From an uncultured Neisseriaceae bacterium (lineage in GTDB: Bacteria > Pseudomonadota > Gammaproteobacteria > Burkholderiales > UBA11063), in NCBI GenBank assembly GCA_937952895.1, contig CALFYC010000020.1:1-16665 (forward strand): DNA of 16,665 nt, given 5' to 3'. Position 1 is the stretch's first letter. Each line of letters begins with the position of its first letter. A model generated the notes under the pieces. The model was given only the letters and a program-made list of their open reading frames with translations. It was not told where the DNA came from and did no database searches. A program made the translations under genes and the position numbers. This document shows, piece after piece, positions 8,646 to 15,913 of this stretch.

Positions 8646-10535
8646 ATGAATAAGCAAATGCAAGATGAACAGATATTTAGTGACATTGAAAGACTTGCAA
8701 ATATTTTACCTGCACCGATTTATTGGCTTAATACAAAAAATGTTGTTTTAGGTGCTAATGATCTAGCTTTTAAACTAGTTGGGGGATCGGACATTCGTTC
8801 AGACATAATAGGTAAAGAACATCATGATTTTTATCCAAAAGAAGTTGCAGATATTTTAGTGGAAAATAACGAGAAGGTAATACAGCTTGGTCAAACAGTC
8901 GAGTTTGAAGAAACTATCGTTGATATCACTACTGGGTTGACTAAATATCTTATGTCAATTAGATCACCATTACGAGATGACAATGGTAAGGTTATTGGTA
9001 TAATTGGAACTTCAATTGATATTACTGATCGTAAAGAAAAGGAGAGATTAGAGCTTGAGAATTTAATTCATAAAACGGCAGCAGAAGAACATCGTCAATT
9101 TAGAAAAGTTGTGGATCAAGTTGTCCATGATATACGTTCACCAATAGCCACAATGCAAATGGTCTTACCATCTTGCGATATTCTTCCTGAAAATACAAGG
9201 ATTACATTAAATAAATCAGCAGCCAGAATTCAAGATATTGCAAATAATTTATTAAGTAAGTTCAAACATGAAGATGATCAAATATTTGATTCTGGAAAGC
9301 GTACATTTTCACTAATTTATGATGCTATTTTAGAAATTATTACTGAAAAAAAATATGAATATAGTCAATTACCTGTGAATTTTATTTCTTACATTAGTCA
9401 AAGAGCATACTTTGCTTTTATTAATGTTGATATTAAGGAATTTAAACGCATGATGTCAAATCTTATTAATAATGCTGTAGATGCTTTTGATGGCAAAGAT
9501 GGAAAGGTGATGATATCTCTGGATGTAATTGAAGATTGCAAAGTGCAGATTATTGTAGAAGATAATGGTAAAGGTATCACAAAGCCAATAAAAGAGAAAA
9601 TTTTAAATAATATTGCAATTACATCTGGTAAGGCACGTGGACATGGAATTGGATTTGCCCAAATTAGGAGTGCGTTATCTAATAATGATGGTAGTCTGGA
9701 AATTGAGTCTGAAGTAGGTAAAGGTACAAGGATGACTCTAACATTTCCTAAAGTTGAAATGCCGAATTGGATATGTAATAGCATTGAAGTTAATAATGGT
9801 GATTTAGTTGTTATAGTAGACGATGATCCATCAATTCATGGTGCCTGGGAGACACGGTTTGAAAAGTTAAGTACAAATATTATACTTAAACACTTTGAAC
9901 ATGGAATAGATGCTATTGAATTTATTCACTCATTGTCAGTTAGAGAGAAAGATCAGTTGTTATTACTTACTGATTATGAGCTTTTGAGACAAGGTTTACA
10001 TGGACTAGATATAGTAAAAAGAACGCAAGTAAAGCGTTCAATTTTGGTAACAAGTCATCATAATAATGATGTAGTTCGTGATCTGGCAAAATTAACAAAT
10101 ACAAAAATTTTGCCTAAGCCACTTGCATCTGAAGTGCCAATTATTGTTTCTTCAAATATTCCATCTGAGAATGTGGTGTTAGCAAATCAGAAACTAATTA
10201 GTGTTGATTTGGTCGTGATAGACGATGATAAAATATTGATTAATAACTTAATGCTTTATTTATTAAATGGTTATAAGGTGGATACTTATTTCACTCCACA
10301 GGATTTTTTTGATAAGATGCTCCATTATACTAAAGATACCAAGATGTTAGTTGATTATGAGTTTAAGGGCTGTGAAATAACAGGACTTGATATACTTAAA
10401 AAACTTCATGATAGTGGTTTCACTGATCTATACCTATATTCTGGAAGGAATTTTTCTTATAATGAGTTGCCTAAATATGTCAATATAATTATGAAAACTA
10501 ATATTAGTGCTATTAAACAATTATTATCATTATAA
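8646..10535 (+). CDS. soluble PAS hybrid histidine kinase with two receiver domains
   Basis: A 629-residue signalling protein with no membrane segment, so cytoplasmic. Order: PAS/PAC sensor (about 15-130, ending in GTSIDITDRK); dimerization and phosphoacceptor helix with VVHDIRSP, His161; ATPase domain with N-box LINNAVDAF (N275/N276), EDNGKG 305-310, GHGIG 332-336 and GKGT 358-361; receiver 1 (about 386-500; acidic D392-D394, acceptor D443, K491); receiver 2 (about 520-625; acidic D526-D528, acceptor D570, S599, K617). Both receivers keep the key residues, and there is no output or Hpt domain, so a separate phosphotransfer partner is expected. It starts 6 bases after the NRPS stop, with its ribosome site (AGAGG, 8630-8634) inside the last NRPS codons, so the two are almost certainly cotranscribed. 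It may control the cluster or sense its product; that is inference. Confidence 0.93.
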   Translation: MNKQMQDEQIFSDIERLANILPAPIYWLNTKNVVLGANDLAFKLVGGSDIRSDIIGKEHHDFYPKEVADILVENNEKVIQLGQTVEFEETIVDITTGLTKYLMSIRSPLRDDNGKVIGIIGTSIDITDRKEKERLELENLIHKTAAEEHRQFRKVVDQVVHDIRSPIATMQMVLPSCDILPENTRITLNKSAARIQDIANNLLSKFKHEDDQIFDSGKRTFSLIYDAILEIITEKKYEYSQLPVNFISYISQRAYFAFINVDIKEFKRMMSNLINNAVDAFDGKDGKVMISLDVIEDCKVQIIVEDNGKGITKPIKEKILNNIAITSGKARGHGIGFAQIRSALSNNDGSLEIESEVGKGTRMTLTFPKVEMPNWICNSIEVNNGDLVVIVDDDPSIHGAWETRFEKLSTNIILKHFEHGIDAIEFIHSLSVREKDQLLLLTDYELLRQGLHGLDIVKRTQVKRSILVTSHHNNDVVRDLAKLTNTKILPKPLASEVPIIVSSNIPSENVVLANQKLISVDLVVIDDDKILINNLMLYLLNGYKVDTYFTPQDFFDKMLHYTKDTKMLVDYEFKGCEITGLDILKKLHDSGFTDLYLYSGRNFSYNELPKYVNIIMKTNISAIKQLLSL

Positions 10536-10543
10536 AAACTACA

Positions 10544-10822
10544 AATATATCCCAACTTTAATTTAATAGGCATCATCTTCCTGGTCCGATAGTAGGGATG
10601 GCTGGTATAAATTTCATCAATCAATTTCAGGACATTTAATTGTTCTTCTGAAATGGGCTTTGGTTTATAGTATAAGCAGGATCTTGATATTCCTAAAAGT
10701 TCACACTGCCTGGCTGAACTGACTTCAATGCCATGATCTATTAATGATTTCTTTATTTCATGGCTTAAACAGTTAAACCGCTCACACTCAGTTGTAAGGT
10801 TACCTAAATTCTTAAAATACAT
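10544..10822 (-). pseudogene. IS3-family transposase OrfB N-terminal remnant
   Basis: The reading frame carries the typical N-terminal OrfB sequence of IS3-group insertion sequences: SSARQCELLGISRSCLYYKP, then LKLIDEIYTSHPYYRTRKM. Similarity appears to fade after the GYI residues near 10544. Beyond that the frame runs into the antisense of the kinase gene. The whole DDE integrase catalytic core is missing, so the fragment cannot transpose. No terminal inverted repeats or target duplications are visible. It sits 8 bases from the kinase stop, so an old insertion or a deletion between elements may have set the operon's right border. Confidence 0.85.
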
Positions 10823-10854
10823 GTAACTATTTAAAGTACAAGGGTTTTTTAAAA

Positions 10855-11280
10855 TTATTTGCTTTTTAATTTAAATTTCTGAATTAAAAATATACAGAAA
10901 GTTACTATACAAATAGCAAAGTATACAAACATAAAGTATTTACCATTAAATTCAGCTTGTCCATGAATGTTATTTGACCAAATACCACATAATCCAAATA
11001 GGTAAGTTAATGGAATAAGAATGAGGATATAGGGTGCTAAATTACGTGCTTTTTTACTAATAATTAAATATATAAATCCAGTTATAAAGTTAGAAATTCC
11101 AAATACACCTAGTAAAAATATTTGATCATTTGGACTGGATATTATATCAAGTTTAGCAATATTTGTAGCTGACCAATTGAGTAAAAATGTATGCATAAAT
11201 CCTCTTAAAACATCTAATAATCCAATAAAAAATAATACATTGGCTGGTAATTTAAATATATCTTTAGTCTTATGTTCCAT
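10855..11280 (-). CDS. small integral membrane protein, function unknown
   Basis: A 141-residue protein with four hydrophobic helices at about 14-34, 52-74, 80-101 and 114-133, separated by short polar loops, with a lysine-rich C-terminus (KFKLKSK). No signal-peptide cleavage site or catalytic motif is visible. The start is supported by a ribosome site AGGA (complement of 11287-11290) 6 bases upstream. It stands alone on the minus strand, 32 bases from the IS3 remnant and 466 bases from the next minus-strand gene, so it probably has its own promoter, though none stands out. The general shape resembles many four-helix small membrane proteins, but I cannot name a family. Confidence 0.75.
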   Translation of the reverse strand: MEHKTKDIFKLPANVLFFIGLLDVLRGFMHTFLLNWSATNIAKLDIISSPNDQIFLLGVFGISNFITGFIYLIISKKARNLAPYILILIPLTYLFGLCGIWSNNIHGQAEFNGKYFMFVYFAICIVTFCIFLIQKFKLKSK

Positions 11281-11375
11281 AATATATCCTAAGAAATAAT
11301 TAGTTTTATATGAAATTTAGTTCCAAGTATATCATAATTAGCTGTAAAATTATTTGGTTGAAAGTTTATAACCAG

Positions 11376-11395
11376 CTTTATCTTGGCGGATAAAG
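11376..11395. other. 7-bp hairpin with GC-richer loop
   Basis: CTTTATC and GATAAAG form perfect 7-base arms around TTGGCG. No T run follows on either strand, so it is not a canonical rho-independent terminator. It could stop minus-strand transcription from the 58-residue ORF only with help. Confidence 0.3.
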
Positions 11396-11410
11396 AACCC
11401 TAATCTTTAA

Positions 11411-11459
11411 TGTAAGAGATTTTTGCAGTAAAATCATTACTTAATCTCTATATCTTACA
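11411..11459. other. nested, mutually exclusive inverted repeats
   Basis: Two overlapping pairings compete here. AGAGATT (11415-11421) pairs with AATCTCT (11443-11449), enclosing an inner AGTAA/TTACT stem. Alternatively TGTAAGA (11411-11417) pairs with TCTTACA (11453-11459). The two use shared bases on the left arm. This could be a folded RNA or a protein-binding site. No known family is recognised. Confidence 0.3.
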
Positions 11460-11746
11460 GATGTTATGAAAGAAAATTTTGTGCTTGATTGTAGCTCGAT
11501 GGCTGAATTAATTTTTATAATATAAGGTTATTTTTCTACTGTAATAATACCACATGTTTTGTAACTTTCAAGGCTAATTCTTAAAAGTTTTTCTTATCGT
11601 ATAATCTAGAATTTAGTTTCAATCTTTGTTTATATAACTAGATCAGCAAAATGTCAATCTTTCAATATTTAATAAATTGGGTTATGTAGAAAGATATAAA
11701 GGATCATATACGTTAGTCACAGGTGCAACCGTTTATATACGCTAGC

Positions 11747-11923
11747 TTAGAATAAAGTTTTAAGATTTTTGGCATAACGTTTAGGATTGTTTTCTCCTGG
11801 CAGTTCATCGGGAAACTTTGTAGGAAATCCTGGTGGGACCTTGCCGCCATCTGGATCAGTTAGTTTTGGCTTTGGTGGAACTTCTGTTGGTTCTTTTTTT
11901 CCTAGAATGAAACAATAATTCAT
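11747..11923 (-). CDS. 58-residue proline-rich small protein, function unknown
   Basis: A small ORF with a strong ribosome site: AGGAGA (complement of 11931-11936) 7 bases before the ATG. The product is rich in Pro, Lys, Gly and Asp, with EPTEVPPKPKLTDPDGG and then KVPPGFPTKFPDELPG at about 11-44, and a basic C-terminal tail (KRYAKNLKTLF). No transmembrane segment or cysteine cluster is present; there is a single Cys at position 4. The low-complexity composition suggests an extended, disordered peptide. It lies 56 bases downstream of the 89-residue gene on the same strand and could share its transcript. I do not recognise a family. The ribosome site and amino-acid composition, unlike that of the AT-driven Asn/Ile/Lys-rich noise ORFs here, are the reasons to call it real. 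Confidence 0.65.
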   Translation of the reverse strand: MNYCFILGKKEPTEVPPKPKLTDPDGGKVPPGFPTKFPDELPGENNPKRYAKNLKTLF

Positions 11924-11979
11924 CGTCTACTCTCCTATAATGATAAATATATATTTATTCAAAACAAAATTTTCTTTTA

Positions 11980-12249
11980 TTAGTGAATTTTATAGTATGT
12001 TGTAGTTAACGTATCTCTTTCTTTTGTAAGCATTACTAGTAAATCATTGGTAGTTAACACTTTGGTTAATTTACCCTCAATAGTTACAATTTGTGCTCGT
12101 TTTATTCTTTTATCATTCATGGTTTTAAGGATATCTTGTATACTTTGTTGTTGTTCTTCTAATACTAAAATATCTTTACTAATTATCCGAGAAACTTTTT
12201 TATAAACTTTATTTGCTTGTTTAATTAAATTTTCATTGAAATTTGACAT
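11980..12249 (-). CDS. 89-residue protein with a CBS-like C-terminal half
   Basis: A short soluble protein. Residues about 1-40 are helical and charged (NENLIKQANKVYKKVSRIIS). Residues about 36-75, with SIQDILKTMNDKRIKRAQIV followed by EGKLTKVLTTNDLLVML, follow the pattern of one CBS motif: a helix, then a strand with a hydrophobic-small core, then gKlxxvlTxxDLl. A true CBS module normally needs two such motifs, so this would have to dimerize or is only superficially similar. The start is well supported by AAGGAA (complement of 12257-12262) 7 bases upstream and by a promoter at 12325-12353. It appears to lead a two-gene unit with the 58-residue ORF. The CBS assignment is tentative. Confidence 0.7.
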   Translation of the reverse strand: MSNFNENLIKQANKVYKKVSRIISKDILVLEEQQQSIQDILKTMNDKRIKRAQIVTIEGKLTKVLTTNDLLVMLTKERDTLTTTYYKIH

Positions 12250-12324
12250 GCTTTTGTTCCTTTTTAATAATTAACTGAAAAGGTTTGGAAATATTAGATT
12301 AAGGTTCATAAATGTTGTTCCGTT

Positions 12325-12353
12325 ACTATAATGATTTATTAATTAATTAACAA
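12325..12353 (-). promoter_or_regulatory. promoter of the 89-residue gene
   Basis: On the minus strand TTGTTA (complement of 12348-12353) and TATAGT (complement of 12325-12330) are separated by exactly 17 bases, matching sigma-70 -35 and -10 elements at four and five of six positions. The predicted leader is about 70 bases to the ATG at 12249. Confidence 0.5.
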
Positions 12354-12844
12354 TAATAAGTTTTAAGTGTAATAAATAGGCGAAATTTTAAGACAAAGAG
12401 TTAACAACACAAATTAATTATTTTTATAGTTTAACTTTAATTTCATTAATGAAATATATTTATCTAGATATAAATGATAATAAGCTGATCCAAAGCCTTA
12501 ATAATATTGATGAGATAAAGAAGCATGAGTATTCAATATATGCAGTATTAGACTTAAAATAGCTGTCATTTTTAAATTTTTTATAACTACAATAATGCCA
12601 TATGTTTCAATTAGAGTAAAGCTCAAGTTATACTTAATAAAAAACTTATTATGATTAATATTTTTCTTTGTCTATTTAAATTAAATTTATTAGCTTGTTT
12701 TAGCATAATTTAATTATATTACCTTTAATATATTTGGTTGATTCCCTAGTAGGTAAATGTATCACTTCTAAATTCTAGATTAAAGCCAAAGTTATCGCCT
12801 AAATTTATGGGTTAAAACATTTCTAGATAACATGCTTCTTAGTT

Positions 12845-12865
12845 AGTTATATCGTAGATATAACT
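12845..12865. other. 9-bp palindrome followed by a T-rich tract
   Basis: AGTTATATC and GATATAACT are perfect arms around GTA. On the plus strand a T-rich stretch (TTGTTTCTTTTAGTTT) follows, so it could act as a weak AT-rich terminator insulating the ferritin-like gene. It could equally be an operator about 160 bases upstream of that gene. Confidence 0.35.
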
Positions 12866-12927
12866 TGTTTCTTTTAGTTTATAATCTTAGAAAAATCAAG
12901 ACATAATATATTGCCAAAATTTTACTG

Positions 12928-12957
12928 TTGTCGGGTTAATAAAGGATCTTCTACAAT
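12928..12957 (+). promoter_or_regulatory. putative promoter of the ferritin-like gene
   Basis: TTGTCG (12928-12933, four of six matches) and TACAAT (12952-12957, five of six) are spaced by 18 bases. The predicted leader is about 58 bases to the ATG at 13022. Other weak -10-like sites exist closer to the gene. Confidence 0.4.
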
Positions 12958-13021
12958 TAAGCTACTGGTATTACTATCATTAGTAAATATGCAATAATTT
13001 AAACTAAAAAAGGAGATAATC

Positions 13022-13468
13022 ATGGTGACTTTTGTTGGTACAGAGGGTGACTTTTTAAAAGTAGTAAAAAGTTTGGTAGAATTGGAATATGATGCATTAG
13101 CAGCTTATCAATTGGCAGTAAAAAAATTAACTAATTTAGCATTTAAATCTAAAATGCGAGAATTTTTGTCTGATCATGAACGCCACATTAAAGAAATTAA
13201 AGCTCATTATTCAGGAAAATTAGACTTGGCTGATTCTCCAGAATTAATTAAAGGAACAATGACTAGAATGAAAGTCGTAGTTGCCGATGCTTTGGGTTCT
13301 GACAATACAATCTTAAAAGCTATGCTTGATAATGAAAAAGATACAAATACGGCATATGAAAGAGTGGTTAATCATCCAGGGTTTCCAAGTTTAGTTAATG
13401 ATTTCTTTGATAAAGCTTATCAAGATGAAATAAAGCATAAAAAATGGCTTGAAAAACATATTGAATAG
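13022..13468 (+). CDS. ferritin-like four-helix protein (DUF2383-type)
   Basis: A 148-residue, mostly helical cytoplasmic protein resembling the DUF2383 / PA2169-type branch of the ferritin-like superfamily. Likely helices carry candidate metal ligands in two repeated halves: E22 in ELEYDALAAYQ and HERH at 52-55 in the first half; E105 in DNEKDTNTAYERV and the ExxH pair E136/H139 in YQDEIKHKKWL in the second. This internal duplication is typical of di-iron ferritin-like bundles. The start is firm: a near-perfect AAGGAGA (13010-13016) lies 5 bases upstream. Its role is not established; stress or metal/redox protection is the usual inference. It appears monocistronic, bounded by a hairpin at 13489-13516. 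Confidence 0.8.
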   Translation: MVTFVGTEGDFLKVVKSLVELEYDALAAYQLAVKKLTNLAFKSKMREFLSDHERHIKEIKAHYSGKLDLADSPELIKGTMTRMKVVVADALGSDNTILKAMLDNEKDTNTAYERVVNHPGFPSLVNDFFDKAYQDEIKHKKWLEKHIE

Positions 13469-13488
13469 AATAATTTAATTATGCGCTA

Positions 13489-13516
13489 TGCCTAATAAAG
13501 TGATTCTTATTAGGCA
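13489..13516. terminator. hairpin between convergent genes, likely bidirectional terminator
   Basis: TGCCTAATAA (13489-13498) and TTATTAGGCA (13507-13516) form a perfect 10-bp stem with an 8-base loop. It lies 21 bases after the ferritin-like stop and includes the stop codon of the convergent glycosidase gene. There is no strong T run on either strand, so termination may be imperfect. Confidence 0.55.
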
Positions 13517-14751
13517 ATTGAGTCATCAGCTAAATATTTATTGAGATGATCCCCATGATTTTTAATTATTAATTTATTATTTTGTGAATGTGCTAAATTA
13601 GGGTATGTATATTGGTTTGATATAAAGACATTATTTAATAATGTGCTAAATTTTTCTTGTTGTTGTCTAAGTTCCATGGCTAGAGAATTACATAGTGGCC
13701 GATAGCCTAGAGTATCTGCAAATCCATATAATCCAGTCTGACAATGCCTATTATCATCCCATCCTGGATAATCTAAAATTGGATAGAGGCAAACTCCTTC
13801 AATTGGAATATTATTAATAATAGAAGTATATATTTCATTACAAATATAATTAAACCATTCAGGCCTTTGATCCCCTTCTATACCTGTTTCTGCAATAAAA
13901 ATAGGCCGGTGATAGCGCTTATAAACTTTTTCTAAGATATTTGCAAATGGCATGTATTGAGGGTTATCTCGATTAATTCGAGTTCCATCTATATACCATT
14001 GATTATTATGATAATAATTTACCCCAATAATATCTAATAAATCTTTTCTACCACCTAGACCAGGCCATAGCTCCCCAGAAAGAATGTCCCAAGTTTCATA
14101 TTGGGGTTCATTATAGGAGTTTAGTTCATTAATGTTATTGTTTGTGCGGTTAATTACATTAATTACCGGTTCTGCTTGGACAAATCTTGCTCGTGGATCA
14201 ATTAGTCTGATTGCATCAATAGCAGTAATCGTTGCGCGAATAAGTTGATGTTTAAGTTCAAACCCACGTCCTTTGAAAAAAGGGTTTAAATATTCAACAT
14301 CACCTCCAGCCCAAGCAAAAAAAGAGATTTCATTAATTAGGGAATAAAATGGTACTTCATCTGTTTCACTTCTAACAATCTTAGCAACAGCTTGAGCAAA
14401 TGTGGCAAATTGTTGTACAAATGCTGGTCGCCAAATATCAATATGGTTTGGCCAACCATAATGACACAAATCCCAAATTACTTGAGTCTTATTTTTAATT
14501 GAAGCTTGTAGCATAGGTAAAAAACTTGACCAGTCATAATATCCTGGATAAACTTCTATCAAATGCCATCTAATCCCATCACGAACAGTTTTTATGCCGT
14601 GGGAAGATAATAAATTATAATCTTCGTTGACGTATTTATAATGTTGTGTGCTTTCTAATAAATCTAGGCGTTGACCAGATCTAAGACAATGGGCGGAACA
14701 TTCAAAACCACCTTGAAAAAAACTATTAAATAATTGAGTTGTTAAATTCAA
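13510..14751 (-). CDS. TIM-barrel glycoside hydrolase-like protein (GH1/GH5-like) of a Galf cluster
   Basis: A 413-residue retaining-glycosidase-like protein from a TTG start. I chose TTG at 14751 because GAGGAA (complement of 14758-14763) lies 6 bases upstream and the upstream gene ends at 14762. An ATG at 14814 would need a 53-base overlap and add 21 residues that look out of place. Candidate acid/base is the Glu in FYSLINEISFF (residue 141 from TTG); candidate nucleophile is the Glu in PIFIAETGIEG (residue 288). Other marks are VRDGIRWHLIE and VIWDLCHYGWP. No signal peptide is visible, so it seems cytoplasmic. It is adjacent to UDP-galactopyranose mutase and a glycosyltransferase, a grouping I recognise from other proteobacteria. 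It may therefore process or transfer glycan in that pathway. Substrate is unknown. Confidence 0.82.
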   Translation of the reverse strand: MNLTTQLFNSFFQGGFECSAHCLRSGQRLDLLESTQHYKYVNEDYNLLSSHGIKTVRDGIRWHLIEVYPGYYDWSSFLPMLQASIKNKTQVIWDLCHYGWPNHIDIWRPAFVQQFATFAQAVAKIVRSETDEVPFYSLINEISFFAWAGGDVEYLNPFFKGRGFELKHQLIRATITAIDAIRLIDPRARFVQAEPVINVINRTNNNINELNSYNEPQYETWDILSGELWPGLGGRKDLLDIIGVNYYHNNQWYIDGTRINRDNPQYMPFANILEKVYKRYHRPIFIAETGIEGDQRPEWFNYICNEIYTSIINNIPIEGVCLYPILDYPGWDDNRHCQTGLYGFADTLGYRPLCNSLAMELRQQQEKFSTLLNNVFISNQYTYPNLAHSQNNKLIIKNHGDHLNKYLADDSIA

Positions 14752-14761
14752 GATTAATTCC

Positions 14762-15913
14762 TCATACACATAATTGATATTTATCTGAGTTAGCTTTAAT
14801 CTCTTCTTCAGCAATGCGTGAATAAGTTGCTAATGCTTGACCAACTATTTGATCCATATTGTAATATCTATAACTCCCAAGTCTTCCGATAAAAATTGTA
14901 TCTGGATTTGAGTTAGCTAAAGCCTCATACTTTTTATATAAAATTTGGTTTTCTTCACGTGGGATAGGGTAATATGGATCACCATCTTCAGATGGAAATT
15001 CATAAGTTAAACTTGTTTTTGGATGCTTTTGTCCAGTTAGATGTTTATATTCAGTAATACGAGTATAAAGAGTGTTTTCATCAGGATAGTTCACAACAGC
15101 AACTGGTTGATAATTTTCCATATCCAAAGTTTTATGAGTAAATTGAAGTGACCGATAAGGTAATTTTCCATAGCAATAGTCAAAATATTCATCAATTGGA
15201 CCAGTATAAATAAGCCTGCTATAGGAAATTTTATCTTTTATATTTTTAAAATCAGTATTTAGCAAAATAGTTATATTGGGATGGTTTAACATATTTTCGA
15301 ATAGTTTAGTATAACCATTTAAAGGCATGAATTGGTAGGTGTCAGTAAAATATCTATCGTCTGTTGTTGTTCGGGTTGGAACTCTTGCTGTGACAGACTT
15401 ATCAAGTTCTGAAGGATCAAGCCCCCATTGTTTACATGTATAACCACGAAAGAACTTTTCATAAAGATCAATTCCAACTTGACTAAGAACAACATCTTCT
15501 GAAGTACGGATTTTATCTATAGCTATAGCTTTAGTTTTTAAAAAAATCTCAGCTTCTTCAGAATTTAGATTCAAATTATAGAGGCTATTTAATGTTGTAA
15601 GATTAATTGGGATTGGCAATAATTTATTGTCTACTGTAGCTAAAACTTTGTGTTCATAGAATCGCCATTTAGTAAATTTTGATAAATAGTTAAAAATGCG
15701 TTCTGAATTTGTATGAAATATATGTGGGCCGTATTTATGAACTAAAACACCGGCATCATCTAAATAATCATAGGCATTCCCACCAATATGGTTCCTTTTG
15801 TCAATTAATAAAACTTTTAAATCTAATTCTGAGGCTAGACGTTCAGCAAGCACAGCCCCAGCAAAACCACATCCAACAATTAAATAATCAAATTTATTTT
15901 TTAAATCTTTCAT
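14762..15913 (-). CDS. glf: UDP-galactopyranose mutase
   Basis: A 383-residue flavoenzyme converting UDP-galactopyranose to UDP-galactofuranose, the donor for galactofuranose-containing polysaccharides; cytoplasmic. The FAD-binding Rossmann motif is at the N-terminus (LIVGCGFAGAVLAERLA, 11-27), with IDKRNHIGGNAYDY following. Family signatures: GPHIFHTN 62-69, YTCKQWGLDP 158-167, the LYTRITEYKH region around 282-291 with Arg285, YPIPR 315-319, and the C-terminal FAD site FIGRLGSYRYYNMDQ 341-355. Length is close to the usual 365-390. The start has ribosome site AAGGAAG (complement of 15918-15924). Its ATG overlaps the stop of the upstream glycosyltransferase as ATGA, so the two are translationally coupled. 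Confidence 0.97.
   Translation of the reverse strand: MKDLKNKFDYLIVGCGFAGAVLAERLASELDLKVLLIDKRNHIGGNAYDYLDDAGVLVHKYGPHIFHTNSERIFNYLSKFTKWRFYEHKVLATVDNKLLPIPINLTTLNSLYNLNLNSEEAEIFLKTKAIAIDKIRTSEDVVLSQVGIDLYEKFFRGYTCKQWGLDPSELDKSVTARVPTRTTTDDRYFTDTYQFMPLNGYTKLFENMLNHPNITILLNTDFKNIKDKISYSRLIYTGPIDEYFDYCYGKLPYRSLQFTHKTLDMENYQPVAVVNYPDENTLYTRITEYKHLTGQKHPKTSLTYEFPSEDGDPYYPIPREENQILYKKYEALANSNPDTIFIGRLGSYRYYNMDQIVGQALATYSRIAEEEIKANSDKYQLCV

Larger units (their letters stand above)
11281..11746. other. gene-poor gap with two hairpins
   Basis: About 466 bases with no ORF I can support on either strand. It holds the two hairpins listed separately (11376-11395 and 11411-11459) and a pair of 11-base near-identical direct repeats, ATATACGTTAG at 11706-11716 and ATATACGCTAG at 11735-11745, just downstream of the 58-residue ORF's stop. 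The rest is AT-rich sequence with no recognisable RNA gene. Confidence 0.5.
12263..13009. other. gene-poor gap between divergent genes
   Basis: About 750 bases separating the minus-strand 89-residue gene from the plus-strand ferritin-like gene. Contents I can support: a minus-strand promoter (12325-12353), a 9-bp palindrome (12845-12865) and a plus-strand promoter (12928-12957). No convincing gene or RNA is visible. A 22-base stretch at 12586-12607 matches 11538-11559 at 18 of 22 positions. Confidence 0.5.

Noticed and set aside
9398..9784. Minus-strand 128-codon ORF inside the kinase
   Set aside because: Antisense shadow of the strongly conserved ATPase domain motifs.
12449..12562. A 37-codon ATG ORF in the long gap
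   Set aside because: No ribosome site, composition typical of AT-rich noise, no neighbour context.
12845..12865. CRISPR or att-site interpretation of the short palindromes and direct repeats in the gaps
   Set aside because: Repeats occur only once or twice, are short, lack regular spacers, and no cas gene or integrase is present.
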